Counted from the first letter of the stretch, positions 32,913-41,802 are shown. The stretch is DNA of 52,393 nucleotides from an uncultured Burkholderiaceae bacterium (GCA_937871985.1 CALMPB010000147.1:1-52393), one strand, 5' to 3'. A program made the numbers and translations. Notes: generated by a model from the sequence alone, not told the origin.

Positions 32913-33457
32913 GACGGGCGCGCCCGCCTGATCGCGGCCTCGGCGATGAGCTGGCCGGCAAGCGTGTTGCGATGCGACGCGATCCGGCTGTCGGGCGCAG
33001 CCACGACTTCGGCCGCGCGTGTCAGCAGCGCAGCGAGGTCAATGTCCGACATCGGCGCCGGGTTGGTCGCGGATCGCGCGGGTTCTTCCCCGGCCTTGTC
33101 GAGCATCAGCACGAGGATCGAGGGCTTGATCTCTTCGTCGAGCGGTCGACTGTCGGCGACGAACTTGCCGCCACGCGTGATCGCGAACGCGTTGAAGGTG
33201 GGTGATACCCCGTTATCGGCGTTGGGGATCGTGGTGCCGCGGTCGTGGAACTGGATGTCGATGAAGCGGGGCGGGCCACCATAAGTGGATTCGAGAAAGC
33301 AGAAGGTGACGCGGCGACCCTCGCTGGTCTTCGCCGTGATCGTGAACGCGCCGTCGGGCACGTCGATTGGTTTGTGCGGCACGTCGTTGTAGCCGGCGAA
33401 GCCCGCGGCGATCGCGTCGGCGCGCGTCATGACGGGGAGATCGGTGATATCGGGCAT
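32909..33457 (-). CDS. Hypothetical protein
   Basis: The protein has 182 residues starting MPDITDLPVMTRADAIAAGF. A beta-rich core (GAFTITAKTSEGRRVTFCFL, then RFIDIQFHDRGTTIP) is followed by a helical C-terminus (SDIDLAALLTRAAEVV). A GGAG Shine-Dalgarno (AAGGAGCTTTC) precedes the ATG at 33457. It follows the PP-loop gene by 22 bases in the same operon. Unknown family. Confidence 0.6.
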   Translation of the reverse strand: MPDITDLPVMTRADAIAAGFAGYNDVPHKPIDVPDGAFTITAKTSEGRRVTFCFLESTYGGPPRFIDIQFHDRGTTIPNADNGVSPTFNAFAITRGGKFVADSRPLDEEIKPSILVLMLDKAGEEPARSATNPAPMSDIDLAALLTRAAEVVAAPDSRIASHRNTLAGQLIAEAAIRRARPS

Positions 33458-33479
33458 GATGAAAGCTCCTTGCTCTGGA

Positions 33480-34601
33480 TCAGGCGGCACGCTTCAGCGC
33501 GATCAGGTCGGAAAAGCGGTCTCGCACCGCGCCGGCATTGGGATAGAGATCGGCGAGACCGTGCCGCGAGAGGATCGGTGCGCGGGACGCGGCGATGATG
33601 CCGGCCTCCTCGATGGTGGGAATGCGCGGCGGCCAGCCTTTGACGTAGCGCAGGTCGGGCGGCATCGCGGCTTCGAGCCGTCGCCGCTCGGCGGCATCGG
33701 CCTTGGCGAGGGAAATCCGGTTCCTCAAATTACCCGGTATGTGACGCGGTGCGACGTCGGCGAGCCAGCGTGCGGGCTGGAACGAGAAGGTTGAGGTCGC
33801 CTCGAGGCCGACCAGGTGGAGCAGCGCGGGACGGTTCGCCGGTGCCGAAGCCGATGCCTGGGCGTCGCCGAGCGATTGAAGGACGCAAAAGCGGCACGAC
33901 AGTCGTGACGACTGGTAACAGGTGTAGGCGACGTGCAGCGGGATGCCGAGCGTATCGTGCGCGGCGAAGACCTGTGGTGTCGTCCAGTGCGCGATCGGGT
34001 TCCACAGCATCATCGCGGTGCCGTGCGGATTGCCGGCAGCGGCGTAGCGCGCGTCTGCTTTCCATTCGGGTGTGCGTGACCGAGCGATGCTCTCGTCGCG
34101 GCGCAGTCCCAGCACGTTGATGATAGTCTGGCCGCGCAGCAGTCTGGCGAGGTGCGGCCCGATGACATGGGCCTTCATCTCTGAGGTGCAGAAGCGCAGC
34201 GCCGAGGATGACCAGGGACCGATCAGATTATAGGTTTCGAGTGCCTCGTAGCGCGCCTTGCCGTTGGCAAAGCGCGTGGCCCAGCGGTCGAACAGGTCGC
34301 CGGCGTTGCGCCGGACGATCGTCAGCGGGACGCCGGCGTGGGCCGCGAGATCCTCGACCGTCGCGGGCGTTTCGTCCCATTCGGCACGGCCGAGGTCGGC
34401 GTGAATGGCGATACGCCGCTCGCGCGGATGGCCGAGCGCATCGAGGATCAGGTTGACCGCGAACATCGCGGCCGAGCTGTCCTTGCCGCCCGAGAGGTTG
34501 AAGACGATCCATGCGCCGCGTTCGACCGCGTCGAGGATGGCGGGCGGCAGGGCGAGGGCCGGAAGGCCGGCGACCAGGCCGCGTCCGATGTCGATGAACA
34601 T
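33480..34601 (-). CDS. PP-loop protein, PAPS-reductase-like family (1)
   Basis: The protein has 373 residues. The PP-loop ATP-pyrophosphatase motif NLSGGKDSS lies at 35-43, then AIHADLGRAEW (65-75), and a Cys in RFCTSEMK (C138) as in PAPS-reductase relatives. A Cys pair CRFC (C236/C239) with C228 could hold an Fe-S cluster. Family members adenylate a substrate for sulfur or nitrogen transfer. Phage and plasmid members, including DndC-like ones, are tied to nucleic-acid modification, but no other dnd gene is present here. The gene lies 6 bases after the next upstream gene's stop. Confidence 0.85.
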   Translation of the reverse strand: MFIDIGRGLVAGLPALALPPAILDAVERGAWIVFNLSGGKDSSAAMFAVNLILDALGHPRERRIAIHADLGRAEWDETPATVEDLAAHAGVPLTIVRRNAGDLFDRWATRFANGKARYEALETYNLIGPWSSSALRFCTSEMKAHVIGPHLARLLRGQTIINVLGLRRDESIARSRTPEWKADARYAAAGNPHGTAMMLWNPIAHWTTPQVFAAHDTLGIPLHVAYTCYQSSRLSCRFCVLQSLGDAQASASAPANRPALLHLVGLEATSTFSFQPARWLADVAPRHIPGNLRNRISLAKADAAERRRLEAAMPPDLRYVKGWPPRIPTIEEAGIIAASRAPILSRHGLADLYPNAGAVRDRFSDLIALKRAA

Positions 34602-34607
34602 GGCCGT

Positions 34608-35324
34608 TCAGGCCGCGAGCGGCGCTGGCAGCGCCAGCCACTCGGGTTCGTCGTTGGCGATGACCGGATCGTGTGCGCGGGCCTCGGCTTTCGAGAACAC
34701 GGTCGCGCTGGCGAGTGCCCCGAAGCCGTCGTCGTTGTTCCAGAAGACGGCGTGGCCGTCCTGGTCGCGCGAGGCGAGCACGAAACCGAAGCGACCCTCG
34801 TGACCATGGGTGTCGGGATCGGCTGCGGCGCTGCGCGCGGCGCGATCGAGGATGTCCTGGGTGCTGTGGAACGTCAGCCCCGCGTCGGTAATGATGACGC
34901 AGCCGCTTCCGAACTCGCCGGGGCGCAGCCGGTCGCAGTCGGAGATCCATGCGAACCCGCAGGGGAGCGCGGACTTGCAAGCGCGGAAGATGAGCTGGGC
35001 GACCTGTTCGACGCCGAATTGATCGCCGCTGAAGAATACGCGCGCGTTCCCGTCTTCGCCTTTCCAGTCGATGTCGATCGCGCAGTCGAGATAAGGGAAA
35101 TGCCAATCGTCGAATATCTCGAGGAAGCTTTCGAACTTCATCGGCCCCTTCGCCGGGAACACGGCGTGAAACGCGGGATCGAGCGCGTCATATTCGTGGG
35201 CGAGGTCGGCATCGTCGCCGTTGGTGTCGAGGATATCGACTGCCTGTTCGGCAATGGTTAGCAACGCCGCGTCGGCGTGGCTCATGGTCAGCGTGAACGC
35301 GGCCTTGGTGTAGGTGTTCGCCAT
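34608..35324 (-). CDS. Hypothetical acidic protein
   Basis: The protein has 238 residues, starting MANTYTKAAFTLTMSHADAA. A C-terminal half containing FGFVLASRDQDGHAVFWNND and a central CDRLRPGEFGSGCVIIT are visible. It is soluble and strongly acidic. The family is not recognised. It precedes the PP-loop gene by 6 bases, so the two are probably co-translated. Confidence 0.65.
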   Translation of the reverse strand: MANTYTKAAFTLTMSHADAALLTIAEQAVDILDTNGDDADLAHEYDALDPAFHAVFPAKGPMKFESFLEIFDDWHFPYLDCAIDIDWKGEDGNARVFFSGDQFGVEQVAQLIFRACKSALPCGFAWISDCDRLRPGEFGSGCVIITDAGLTFHSTQDILDRAARSAAADPDTHGHEGRFGFVLASRDQDGHAVFWNNDDGFGALASATVFSKAEARAHDPVIANDEPEWLALPAPLAA

Positions 35325-35368
35325 GGGAATGCTCCGAAATGATGGGAAATCGCTCTGTGCGGTCGCGC

Positions 35369-35878
35369 TCAGGCGTCCGCGGCCTCGGCGAGACGCGCGT
35401 TGGCGGCCGCGGCCTCGGCGGGGTAAGCCTGCGTGAGATTGCCGTGCAGGACCGCGAAATCCGGGATCGGGAAAAGACCGTTCGGCCCGGGCCGGGTAAT
35501 CAGCAGCGCGCTGATGACGGCATCGGCCGGATCGGCATGGACGATGGTGGGCGTCTCGCCGTTATACTCGACCGGCGCGGTGAAGCCCGCCTCGCGCCAG
35601 GTGGCGAGTCCCTCCTCGACGCGTGTCGCATAGTCGGCGACGGCCTCTTCGAGCTCGTTCTCGATATGGAGGACGAGTTCGACATAGCGACCGAAATCGT
35701 GTCGGTTGGACAGGCCGGCGAGGCGGCATCCCGGGGGCGGCGGGCCGTAGCGTGCGATCAGCGCGGACTTGTAGACCGCGATTTCGAGGCGGTTGAGGCT
35801 GTCGAAGTTGGGCGACTGGCCGAGTTGCGCGCAATCCTCCTCGGCGGGACCGGCACCGAGATCGATAAAATATGGCAT
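35369..35878 (-). CDS. Hypothetical acidic protein
   Basis: The protein has 169 residues starting MPYFIDLGAGPAEEDCAQLG. The middle part is helical (YVELVLHIENELEEAVADYA) and the C-terminus Ala-rich. No recognised motif. Its start follows GGAGAGCCCC and a hairpin/purine leader at 35888-35931. Confidence 0.6.
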   Translation of the reverse strand: MPYFIDLGAGPAEEDCAQLGQSPNFDSLNRLEIAVYKSALIARYGPPPPGCRLAGLSNRHDFGRYVELVLHIENELEEAVADYATRVEEGLATWREAGFTAPVEYNGETPTIVHADPADAVISALLITRPGPNGLFPIPDFAVLHGNLTQAYPAEAAAANARLAEAADA

Positions 35879-35887
35879 GGGGCTCTC

Positions 35888-35931
35888 CGTCGATCGTCAT
35901 TGATCGACGCGCCCCATCCCCCTCCCCTTTC
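35888..35931 (-). promoter_or_regulatory. Shared leader element of the 169-residue gene
   Basis: On the minus strand GAAAGGGGAGGGGGATGGGG is followed by an 8-bp-arm hairpin CGTCGATC/GATCGACG and the Shine-Dalgarno. Here the hairpin is on the start-codon side of the tract. Confidence 0.55.
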
Positions 35932-35942
35932 TTGTCGGGTAC

Positions 35943-36257
35943 TCAGTCGCCGAAGAAGCGGCGCTTGATGGCGATCTGCGCCTCGCCATCGGACTGGCCG
36001 AGGGTCATCAGCCGGTCGGTCTCGAGCGTGATCGCGAGATCGGCGGGAAGATCGGCCCAGCGTGAGGCGATGGTGACCGCGGCGGCCGCTGTGGTCAGCT
36101 CGCCGGGGTGCGCGCCATGCCATGCGACGGTTTCGTCCTCACCCGTGAGATGCGGGTGCGGGCGCAGCACCTGGACGAAGAAGGTGCCAAGCGGGCGGTC
36201 CCACCCGATGCTGACGCTGGTGCCGGGTTCGATACCGGGAAACTGGTGGCGGCTCAT
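35943..36257 (-). CDS. Hypothetical protein
   Basis: The protein has 104 residues starting MSRHQFPGIEPGTSVSIGWD. The first part looks beta-rich (GTFFVQVLRPHPHLTGED) and the second helical (ADLPADLAITLETDRLM). It is unrecognised. Sixteen bases separate it from the upstream 97-residue gene. GAAAGG lies ahead of the ATG. Confidence 0.6.
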   Translation of the reverse strand: MSRHQFPGIEPGTSVSIGWDRPLGTFFVQVLRPHPHLTGEDETVAWHGAHPGELTTAAAAVTIASRWADLPADLAITLETDRLMTLGQSDGEAQIAIKRRFFGD

Positions 36258-36273
36258 GGCGATCCTTTCAGGG

Positions 36274-36567
36274 TCAGTGCAGCGAGATCCACTCGCCGTG
36301 CCAGGGGCGCGGGTGCGGGTAGAAGCGAAGAACGCCTGGAACATCGGTTTCGCCGCTGGCGAGGCGTTCTTCCAGCCAGAGGATGTAGAGCGCGGCGTCG
36401 GCGAGATCGCCGGCGAGCAGATCGTCGAGCATCGCGGCCTCGCGCGCGGTCTGTTCGTCGAGCGCGGACCAGTCCAGCGCATCGAGGAAACGGTCGCGTC
36501 GATCGGTGTAGCGCGCGATGCGGGCAGCGTCGGCCTGGACGCTGGCGATGGCGAGATGGATATCCAC
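36274..36567 (-). CDS. Small acidic hypothetical protein, GTG start
   Basis: The protein has 97 residues and begins at GTG 36567 (VDIHLAIASVQADAARIARY). GGAAGGAG lies eight bases ahead of it and decides this start over the ATG at 36588. It is helical and acidic, ending in RPWHGEWISLH. A 9-bp-arm hairpin CGGCATGTC/GACATGCCG lies immediately upstream, with a purine tract behind it. Family unknown. Confidence 0.6.
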   Translation of the reverse strand: MDIHLAIASVQADAARIARYTDRRDRFLDALDWSALDEQTAREAAMLDDLLAGDLADAALYILWLEERLASGETDVPGVLRFYPHPRPWHGEWISLH

Positions 36568-36582
36568 GGGCGGTGCTCCTTC

Positions 36583-36640
36583 CGGCATGTCGGTGACATG
36601 CCGCCCGCTCCCGCTCCCCTTCCCTCGCGCCGCTGGCGCG
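36583..36640 (-). promoter_or_regulatory. Shared leader element with two hairpins
   Basis: On the minus strand CGCGCC-AGC-GGCGCG, then a tract GAGGGAAGGGGAGCGGG, then CGGCATGTC/GACATGCCG, then GGAAGGAG. The following GTG start is at 36567. Confidence 0.6.
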
Positions 36641-36644
36641 GGGA

Positions 36645-37451
36645 TCATGCCGCGAGGATTTCGCGGATCGCGTCGCTCCGGCGCGGATAGGCAAGCCGGG
36701 GCAGATCGCGCGCGGTGCGCCGGGCGTCGCGCGTCAGCTCGAAGCAATAGGTGAATAGCGGGCTTTGCCGGTGCGGGCGGAGCAGATTGTCGGCACGGAG
36801 CCGCGCGAGCCAGTCGGCGGGGTGTTCGTGCGCCTCCGGCCTCGGCGCACCGAGCCGCACCAGCTGGTCGATCGCCCCGGCATGGCCGGATTCGAGGTTG
36901 CGGATCTTCGACAGCGTTCTCTCCGAGATCGTCTCGCCGGCGATGCGCAGCACCGTCCGCGGCCTCGTGCGGCCGCGATAGGCGCCCGACAGCGCGGCAT
37001 AGACGACGCCGCAATGGCCGAAGGCGGGATCGGAGAAGCTGACGACAGCGTCGATCCGGGGCTTGGCGAGGCGCAGGAGGCGGAAGGCGCGCGACGTGAA
37101 GAAGCTTTCGCCGTTCGCGGCGACCGAGGGCAGGCAGATGAGCCGTTGCAGTACGCAGCCCCGAGCGGGATCGGCATAGCCGGTGTGCCGGGTGATGACC
37201 GCGCCGGTCGCCGGCACGCCGAACACGATGAGACCGACCAACGTGGATCTGCCCGGGTCGCCCGGACCGAACAGCCCGCAGGCGAGCTGGGCGGCGGGAT
37301 AGCGCGGGAGGTAATGATGGTCGGCGAGGAATGCGCGGGCAGTATCATGGGCGACGACATCGACGGCGTAGCGGCGCGGGTCGATCACGCTGTCGCCGGC
37401 AACGAACAAGCTGCGCCGGTCGCGCCAGCGCTGGGAGCGGTCGGTGAGCAT
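36645..37451 (-). CDS. Mom-like (GNAT-fold) DNA-modification protein candidate
   Basis: The protein has 268 residues. AHDTARAFLADHHYLPRYPA near 34-53, a following VGLIVFGVP strand and SFSDPAFGHCGVVYAALSGA (138-157; D141, H146, Y151) fit the pattern of the phage Mu Mom family of acetyltransferase-fold proteins, which convert adenine in DNA to a carbamoylmethyl-type base. The start ATG 37451 lies 12 bases after the stop of the TGT/DpdA-like gene, so the two form a unit. Substrate and activity are inferred from family resemblance only. Confidence 0.65.
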   Translation of the reverse strand: MLTDRSQRWRDRRSLFVAGDSVIDPRRYAVDVVAHDTARAFLADHHYLPRYPAAQLACGLFGPGDPGRSTLVGLIVFGVPATGAVITRHTGYADPARGCVLQRLICLPSVAANGESFFTSRAFRLLRLAKPRIDAVVSFSDPAFGHCGVVYAALSGAYRGRTRPRTVLRIAGETISERTLSKIRNLESGHAGAIDQLVRLGAPRPEAHEHPADWLARLRADNLLRPHRQSPLFTYCFELTRDARRTARDLPRLAYPRRSDAIREILAA

Positions 37452-37462
37452 GGTTACCTCCG

Positions 37463-38467
37463 TCAGGCCGCGTCGGCGTAGATCTCGGCCGCCCAGGTCT
37501 CGATCCATCCGGTGGTGATCTCATCGTGATCGAGATCGCCGCTCTCGATCAGGGCGCGGATCTCGGCGCGAGCCTGCGCGATCGCGCGTTCCCAGGGGTC
37601 GGCGGTTGGTGGCGGTGGAGCAGACGCCGCGGCCTCGGGCAGGTGTCGCGGTGTTTCGAGCGTTCGCGCGCATTGCGTGCGATACCAGCGTTCCATGAAG
37701 TCGGCGCCGAGCGCGTCGGTCTTGGCGATGCGATGCCTGAGCGCGTGCTGTCGCACGCCTACGCCCCATCCCTGGCTGTCTATCGAGGCGATCCAGCGTG
37801 CGAACGGCGTGAGGTACGGCAGGGCATCGCCTTTCACCCCGAAGAGGTGCGCCTTGACGCCGATCGGCAGGATGCGGGTCAGCCGCTCGACGACGGCGAT
37901 CAGCCCTTCGGGACCGTGGATCGGTCGCCGGCACATGCTGCCGATGCCGACGACGGTGCCGGGCAGGATCAGACCGCCGATCGCGTCGAGTGAACGGACG
38001 TAGTCGTCGGGCACGCGGCCCTGCAGCACGGGCATCAGCCGGTCGCGGATGGCCAAGTCGTCGGCGCGGGCAAAGCATTCTCGGTTGGTGGCGGTGGTGC
38101 GCGCGATGCGGTCGAGCACTTCCTCGCGGTCGTGGGCAACGCCCTCTTCGCAGCAGTAATCGACCGACGAGATGCGTCGGAACGGCCATGACGCGGCGAG
38201 CGCCATGTAATCGGCGATGCTCCAGGGAAGCCCGCCATAGCGGACCATCATGGTGTAACCGGCGGAATCGAGGTCGACGCTGGCGAGCGGTCGCGCGTTG
38301 GCGAGCGTTCCGGTGCGCCATCCCGACCACTCGCGCCAGCCATCGGCCTTGCGCCAGCGCGACAGACAATTGGCCGAGATCAGCACCGGTGCTTGCAGCG
38401 CGACCGCGCGCTGAAGGATAGGCCCGTTTGCGAGATGCGGCAGGCCGAGGATGATCTCGATCGTCAT
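37463..38467 (-). CDS. TGT/DpdA-like transglycosylase family protein
   Basis: The protein has 334 residues. LASVDLDSAGYT (61-72) matches the DSGGF-type Asp motif of tRNA-guanine transglycosylases (Asp67). SVDYCCEEGV (101-110), GIGSMCRRP (174-182), GVKAHLFGVKG (203-213) and ASIDSQGW (227-234, nucleophile candidate Asp230) continue the barrel pattern. Related DpdA proteins exchange guanine for 7-deazaguanines in DNA; others act on tRNA. The four-Cys/His zinc site of classical TGT is not evident. Neighbour of the Mom-like gene. Confidence 0.72.
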   Translation of the reverse strand: MTIEIILGLPHLANGPILQRAVALQAPVLISANCLSRWRKADGWREWSGWRTGTLANARPLASVDLDSAGYTMMVRYGGLPWSIADYMALAASWPFRRISSVDYCCEEGVAHDREEVLDRIARTTATNRECFARADDLAIRDRLMPVLQGRVPDDYVRSLDAIGGLILPGTVVGIGSMCRRPIHGPEGLIAVVERLTRILPIGVKAHLFGVKGDALPYLTPFARWIASIDSQGWGVGVRQHALRHRIAKTDALGADFMERWYRTQCARTLETPRHLPEAAASAPPPPTADPWERAIAQARAEIRALIESGDLDHDEITTGWIETWAAEIYADAA

Positions 38468-38517
38468 CGTCTAGCGGCCAGCTAGCTGATAGCTGTCGGC
38501 CATTCCGACAATACGCA

Positions 38518-38877
38518 TCACAGATCCTCGCGCAGCATGAGCGTGAGAACACGGCGCGTGATGCTGGCGTCGGCGGGGTCTTCCGATCCCCATTCCAGCG
38601 CCACGTCATAATAATCGATACGGAAGTGTATCGTCTCGCCTGACAGCTCGAACTGGCCGCGATCGCGCTCGGGACAGTCGGCGGGGAAAGTGTAGCGGCG
38701 CAGCGCCTGCAGGACATGCGCCTGGGCGACGGCTTCCGAGGCGAGCGTGCCGTTCGACAGCGCGCCGAGGCACGCGCGGGTCATGACGATCTTCGCGGTG
38801 CGGTCGAACCCCTGGCGGCAACGGTCGTTGAGCCTGGCCACGGCTTCGAGGCGCGTTTCGGTGGCGGTCAAAATCAT
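38518..38877 (-). CDS. DUF3768 protein
   Basis: The protein has 119 residues starting MILTATETRLEAVARLNDRC. The DUF3768 pattern is visible: LNDRCRQGF, GRI-like IVMTRACLGAL, FRIDYYDVALEWGSEDPAD and TRRVLTLMLREDL. Function unknown; the family is common on alphaproteobacterial plasmids and genomic islands. GAGGATC lies ahead of the ATG. Confidence 0.82.
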   Translation of the reverse strand: MILTATETRLEAVARLNDRCRQGFDRTAKIVMTRACLGALSNGTLASEAVAQAHVLQALRRYTFPADCPERDRGQFELSGETIHFRIDYYDVALEWGSEDPADASITRRVLTLMLREDL

Positions 38878-38920
38878 GTGACGATCCTCCGTTGGGTCGA
38901 TAGCGATGGTGGCGGGGACT

Positions 38921-39886
38921 TCAGGCGGCGAGCGCGTCGCTTTGTCCCCGGCCTCGTTCGGGAAAGGCCGCATGGAAGCGGTCGAGCCAGTCGCCCATCG
39001 TCGGGCGCTCGCCGAGCGGGATGACCGCCGCGACGTCCTGGAACCGTATGAGGTCGAGTGGCGCATCGCGGATGATGCGGTCGATCTCGTCGGCCGGCAG
39101 GAGGTGTTCGTCGCGGATGAAGGCGGTCATCGATCCGGGGCGCGCGCGGGTCGATCTGCGCCACAGGCCCTCGACCGTGTGCAGCCGCGGGGCTGCGCGT
39201 GCCTCGACCAGCACGATGAGCCGCAGGCACCATTGCGGGAGGCCGCGGATTTCGTCCGGATGATTGGCGATGCACAGCCAGCACGCCGATTTGGGGGGCA
39301 CCGGCAGACCCTCGGCCTGGATGCGGGCGACGCAGTCGGGCCGGTCCCATCGCCATTCGCGCAAGGGATATTGGCAGTCGTACAGCGGATCGTCGATCGA
39401 CAGCGCATGGTTGGCGCGCGCGGTGTCGCGCGGACCGGCGTCATAGCCGATCAGGCGGACGACGCGCTGCCCGCGCGCCCATGCGTCGACCGCTGGTTGC
39501 CAGGTCGACAGGAATTTGTCCTGCGGCGCCTTCTTGTATTTGAGGCTGCAACTCGACCCGCCGAGCGACTTGCTCGGCAGCGTGGCGTTGGTCAGGCACA
39601 TCTCGAGGATGCCGTAATAGGGCGGCCAGTGCTTGAATCGCCTCGGGACATAGCTGACCAGCTCGAACCGGATGCCGCGATCGCGCATCCAGGGCCGGAT
39701 CACGTCGAGATATTCGTAAGTGGCCGGTTTCTCGACCGAGGTATCGGCGGTCAGCACGAGGTCAGGCGCTTCGCCGCGCGCGTGCTTCTCGATCAGCAGC
39801 GCGGTGCTGTCGACGCCGATGCCGTAGGCCAGCACCACTGGTGGCGGCGGCGCCAGCGGCACGACCGGAACTGCCGCGCCGGTCAT
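38921..39886 (-). CDS. PP-loop protein, PAPS-reductase-like family (2)
   Basis: The protein has 321 residues. The degenerate PP-loop YGIGVDST lies at 21-28, followed by LVLTADTSVEKPATYEYL and CSLKYKKAP (C113), and a Cys pair CWLC (C202/C205) in SACWLCIANHPDEIRGL. It differs from the first PP-loop protein in sequence but shares the layout, so both may activate different substrates. It overlaps the 64-residue gene by 4 bases. The catalytic Ser/Gly-rich loop is less canonical than in PAPS reductases. Confidence 0.78.
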   Translation of the reverse strand: MTGAAVPVVPLAPPPPVVLAYGIGVDSTALLIEKHARGEAPDLVLTADTSVEKPATYEYLDVIRPWMRDRGIRFELVSYVPRRFKHWPPYYGILEMCLTNATLPSKSLGGSSCSLKYKKAPQDKFLSTWQPAVDAWARGQRVVRLIGYDAGPRDTARANHALSIDDPLYDCQYPLREWRWDRPDCVARIQAEGLPVPPKSACWLCIANHPDEIRGLPQWCLRLIVLVEARAAPRLHTVEGLWRRSTRARPGSMTAFIRDEHLLPADEIDRIIRDAPLDLIRFQDVAAVIPLGERPTMGDWLDRFHAAFPERGRGQSDALAA

Positions 39887-40077
39887 GGTGCATCCTCCGG
39901 TTCGAGATAGGTGTCGTAGGGCGCACCGGCAGACTCGACCCAGCTACCTTCCTCGTCGAGGTTCTCGATCCGTGCGAGCAGCGCCTCCTTCAGCTGGCGC
40001 GCGTCGACGTCGTGGCCCTTGTCGTCGTTCGAGACGAGGCTGAAGGCGATCGTATAGGCGTGGTTGTAGCGTGCCAT
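39883..40077 (-). CDS. Small acidic hypothetical protein
   Basis: The protein has 64 residues starting MARYNHAYTIAFSLVSNDDK, with an acidic C-terminal half (LDEEGSWVESAGAPYDT). It overlaps the PP-loop gene downstream by 4 bases and nearly abuts the GHKL gene upstream. Unrecognised. Confidence 0.6.
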   Translation of the reverse strand: MARYNHAYTIAFSLVSNDDKGHDVDARQLKEALLARIENLDEEGSWVESAGAPYDTYLEPEDAP

Positions 40078-40078
40078 G

Positions 40079-41776
40079 TCACGCGCCCTCCGCTGCGGCC
40101 TCGGGCGCGGCAGGCACCGCGCGGGCCGTTATCGTCACGTCGAGGCTGTCGCGATCGATGACGACGGTGACCGTCCGGTCCTCGGGGACGAGGAAATAAT
40201 GCCCCGCCAGCTTGTCGCGAATGCGGTTCTCAAGCGCGGCATCGTCGCCTTCGAGCAGGCCGATGATTCGTTCGGCGGCATCGGCCTGGAAGCGCTCGAG
40301 CTGCGTATCGTAGCTGTCGGCATCGCTGTCGTCGCTGGCATAGAAGATCGCGTTTTCGAGGATGTCGGCGACGCCGAGCGCGGTGATTTCGCTGCCCCGG
40401 CGGACGAAGACGGACGTCTCGTCGACCGAGTTGCACGACCATTGGTCGGGTGCGAAGGCGACATTCGCGTCGGTCGATACCTCGATGAATGCGCCGGCGT
40501 GGCTCATCGTCGCCTCGAGCGTGATAGCCTCGACCCAACCGTTTTCCGCCTCGGCGGGCGCTTCGCGGCTGTCGGAGACGATGAAGGTGCGGTCGCCCTG
40601 GGTGACGCGGAACCGCATATCCTCGACACGGGCGAGGATATCGTACCAGCCATAGCCCTTGAACGCGTCCTGGGCCTCGACCAGCGGACCACCGAACGGA
40701 TTATGCTTCGCGATCGCCGCCTGCGCGGGTTGGCCGATCAGCGCATCGAAGTCGGGCATCAGCACCATGCCGGTGTCGGTCACGCGTGCGCCGCTCTCGT
40801 AGTTGCGTGAGCTGTCGGCCGCATAGGCGGTCCATGCGAACAGATAGGGCTCGGCTTCGGGTAGTGCGATACCGAGCGAGCGCGCCTCGCGCCAGTCATG
40901 CGCCGACAGCCGGTGCGTCCCCGCGGCCTCGATCGCGCGGTAGATCGCGAGCCGGACCGCATCGCGCAGGGCGGCGATGCCGGTGTTCTCGACCACTTCC
41001 TTGCGCGCCGGGAGGACGAGCTGGATTTGCGGCGCGTCGAAGATGTCGACCCGCGCGATCCAGTGGCCGCCCCGGTCGACTTCCTGAACATACGGCAGGT
41101 CGCACGGGATGGTCAGCCCGTGGAAGTTGAGGCGTCCGTCGCGCGAGGAATAATGCGAGGGGTGTTTCTGGAACACGCCGATGCGCACGCCGTACCATTC
41201 CTCGACATGGACCGCGTCCTTCAGCCAGTCCTCCTGCGGAAGGACCGCGCCGTTCCAGGTCACGGGAACCGGATAATGTTTGGCGGCGCGGGCCACGTCG
41301 CGCTCGAGCGTCTTCAGCCACTCGTCGGGCACGCGCACGGTGATCGCGGTGCCGCGCATGATCGGATCGGGTTCGATCGCGATCGGGCGGCTCGTCTCCC
41401 ACGCCGAGGCCGGGATATGCGCCATCCAGCCCTGGCGGTCGGGTTTCGAGAAGGAGCGGATGATGACGTCGCGGCCTGCGAGGCTGAACACGCCCATGCC
41501 GGCGGGATCTTCGGCGCGGCGCGTCTCGTCGGACCAGCCCGAGCGGCCGAGCGTGACGATGCTCACCGGATCGGCGATGCCGTGGCCGTCATCGGTGATG
41601 TGCAGGAAGTGCTCGGCGCCGGCGCCGTTCAGCGCGAGCGCGACGCCGGTCGCACCGGCGCGGCGCGCGTTCTGGAGGAGTTCGCAGATGACGTCGAACG
41701 CGGTATTGTTGAACAGGCGCGTGACCTTGGCGATCGTCTCGGGGGCGACCGCGGTCGCGATGGTGGCGGGAATCAT
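40079..41776 (-). CDS. GHKL (Bergerat-fold) ATPase protein
   Basis: The protein has 565 residues. The N-box ELLQNARRAGAT lies at 32-43, the G1 motif DDGHGIADP at 62-70 (in TDDGHGI) and the G2 motif GMGVFSLAG at 93-101. These are the ATP-binding elements of HSP90/MutL/topoisomerase-type proteins rather than histidine kinases. The remaining 400 residues have no recognised domain. Similar uncharacterised ATPases occur in defence and repair islands. A shared leader with a purine tract precedes the start. Confidence 0.85.
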   Translation of the reverse strand: MIPATIATAVAPETIAKVTRLFNNTAFDVICELLQNARRAGATGVALALNGAGAEHFLHITDDGHGIADPVSIVTLGRSGWSDETRRAEDPAGMGVFSLAGRDVIIRSFSKPDRQGWMAHIPASAWETSRPIAIEPDPIMRGTAITVRVPDEWLKTLERDVARAAKHYPVPVTWNGAVLPQEDWLKDAVHVEEWYGVRIGVFQKHPSHYSSRDGRLNFHGLTIPCDLPYVQEVDRGGHWIARVDIFDAPQIQLVLPARKEVVENTGIAALRDAVRLAIYRAIEAAGTHRLSAHDWREARSLGIALPEAEPYLFAWTAYAADSSRNYESGARVTDTGMVLMPDFDALIGQPAQAAIAKHNPFGGPLVEAQDAFKGYGWYDILARVEDMRFRVTQGDRTFIVSDSREAPAEAENGWVEAITLEATMSHAGAFIEVSTDANVAFAPDQWSCNSVDETSVFVRRGSEITALGVADILENAIFYASDDSDADSYDTQLERFQADAAERIIGLLEGDDAALENRIRDKLAGHYFLVPEDRTVTVVIDRDSLDVTITARAVPAAPEAAAEGA

Positions 41777-41802
41777 GGGAGTGCGCTCCTGGAAAAGGGC
41801 TC

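Noticed and set aside
33480..39886. Phosphorothioation (Dnd) system
   Set aside because: Two PP-loop proteins suggest DndC, but DndA, DndB, DndD and DndE are absent, so a Dnd system cannot be claimed.
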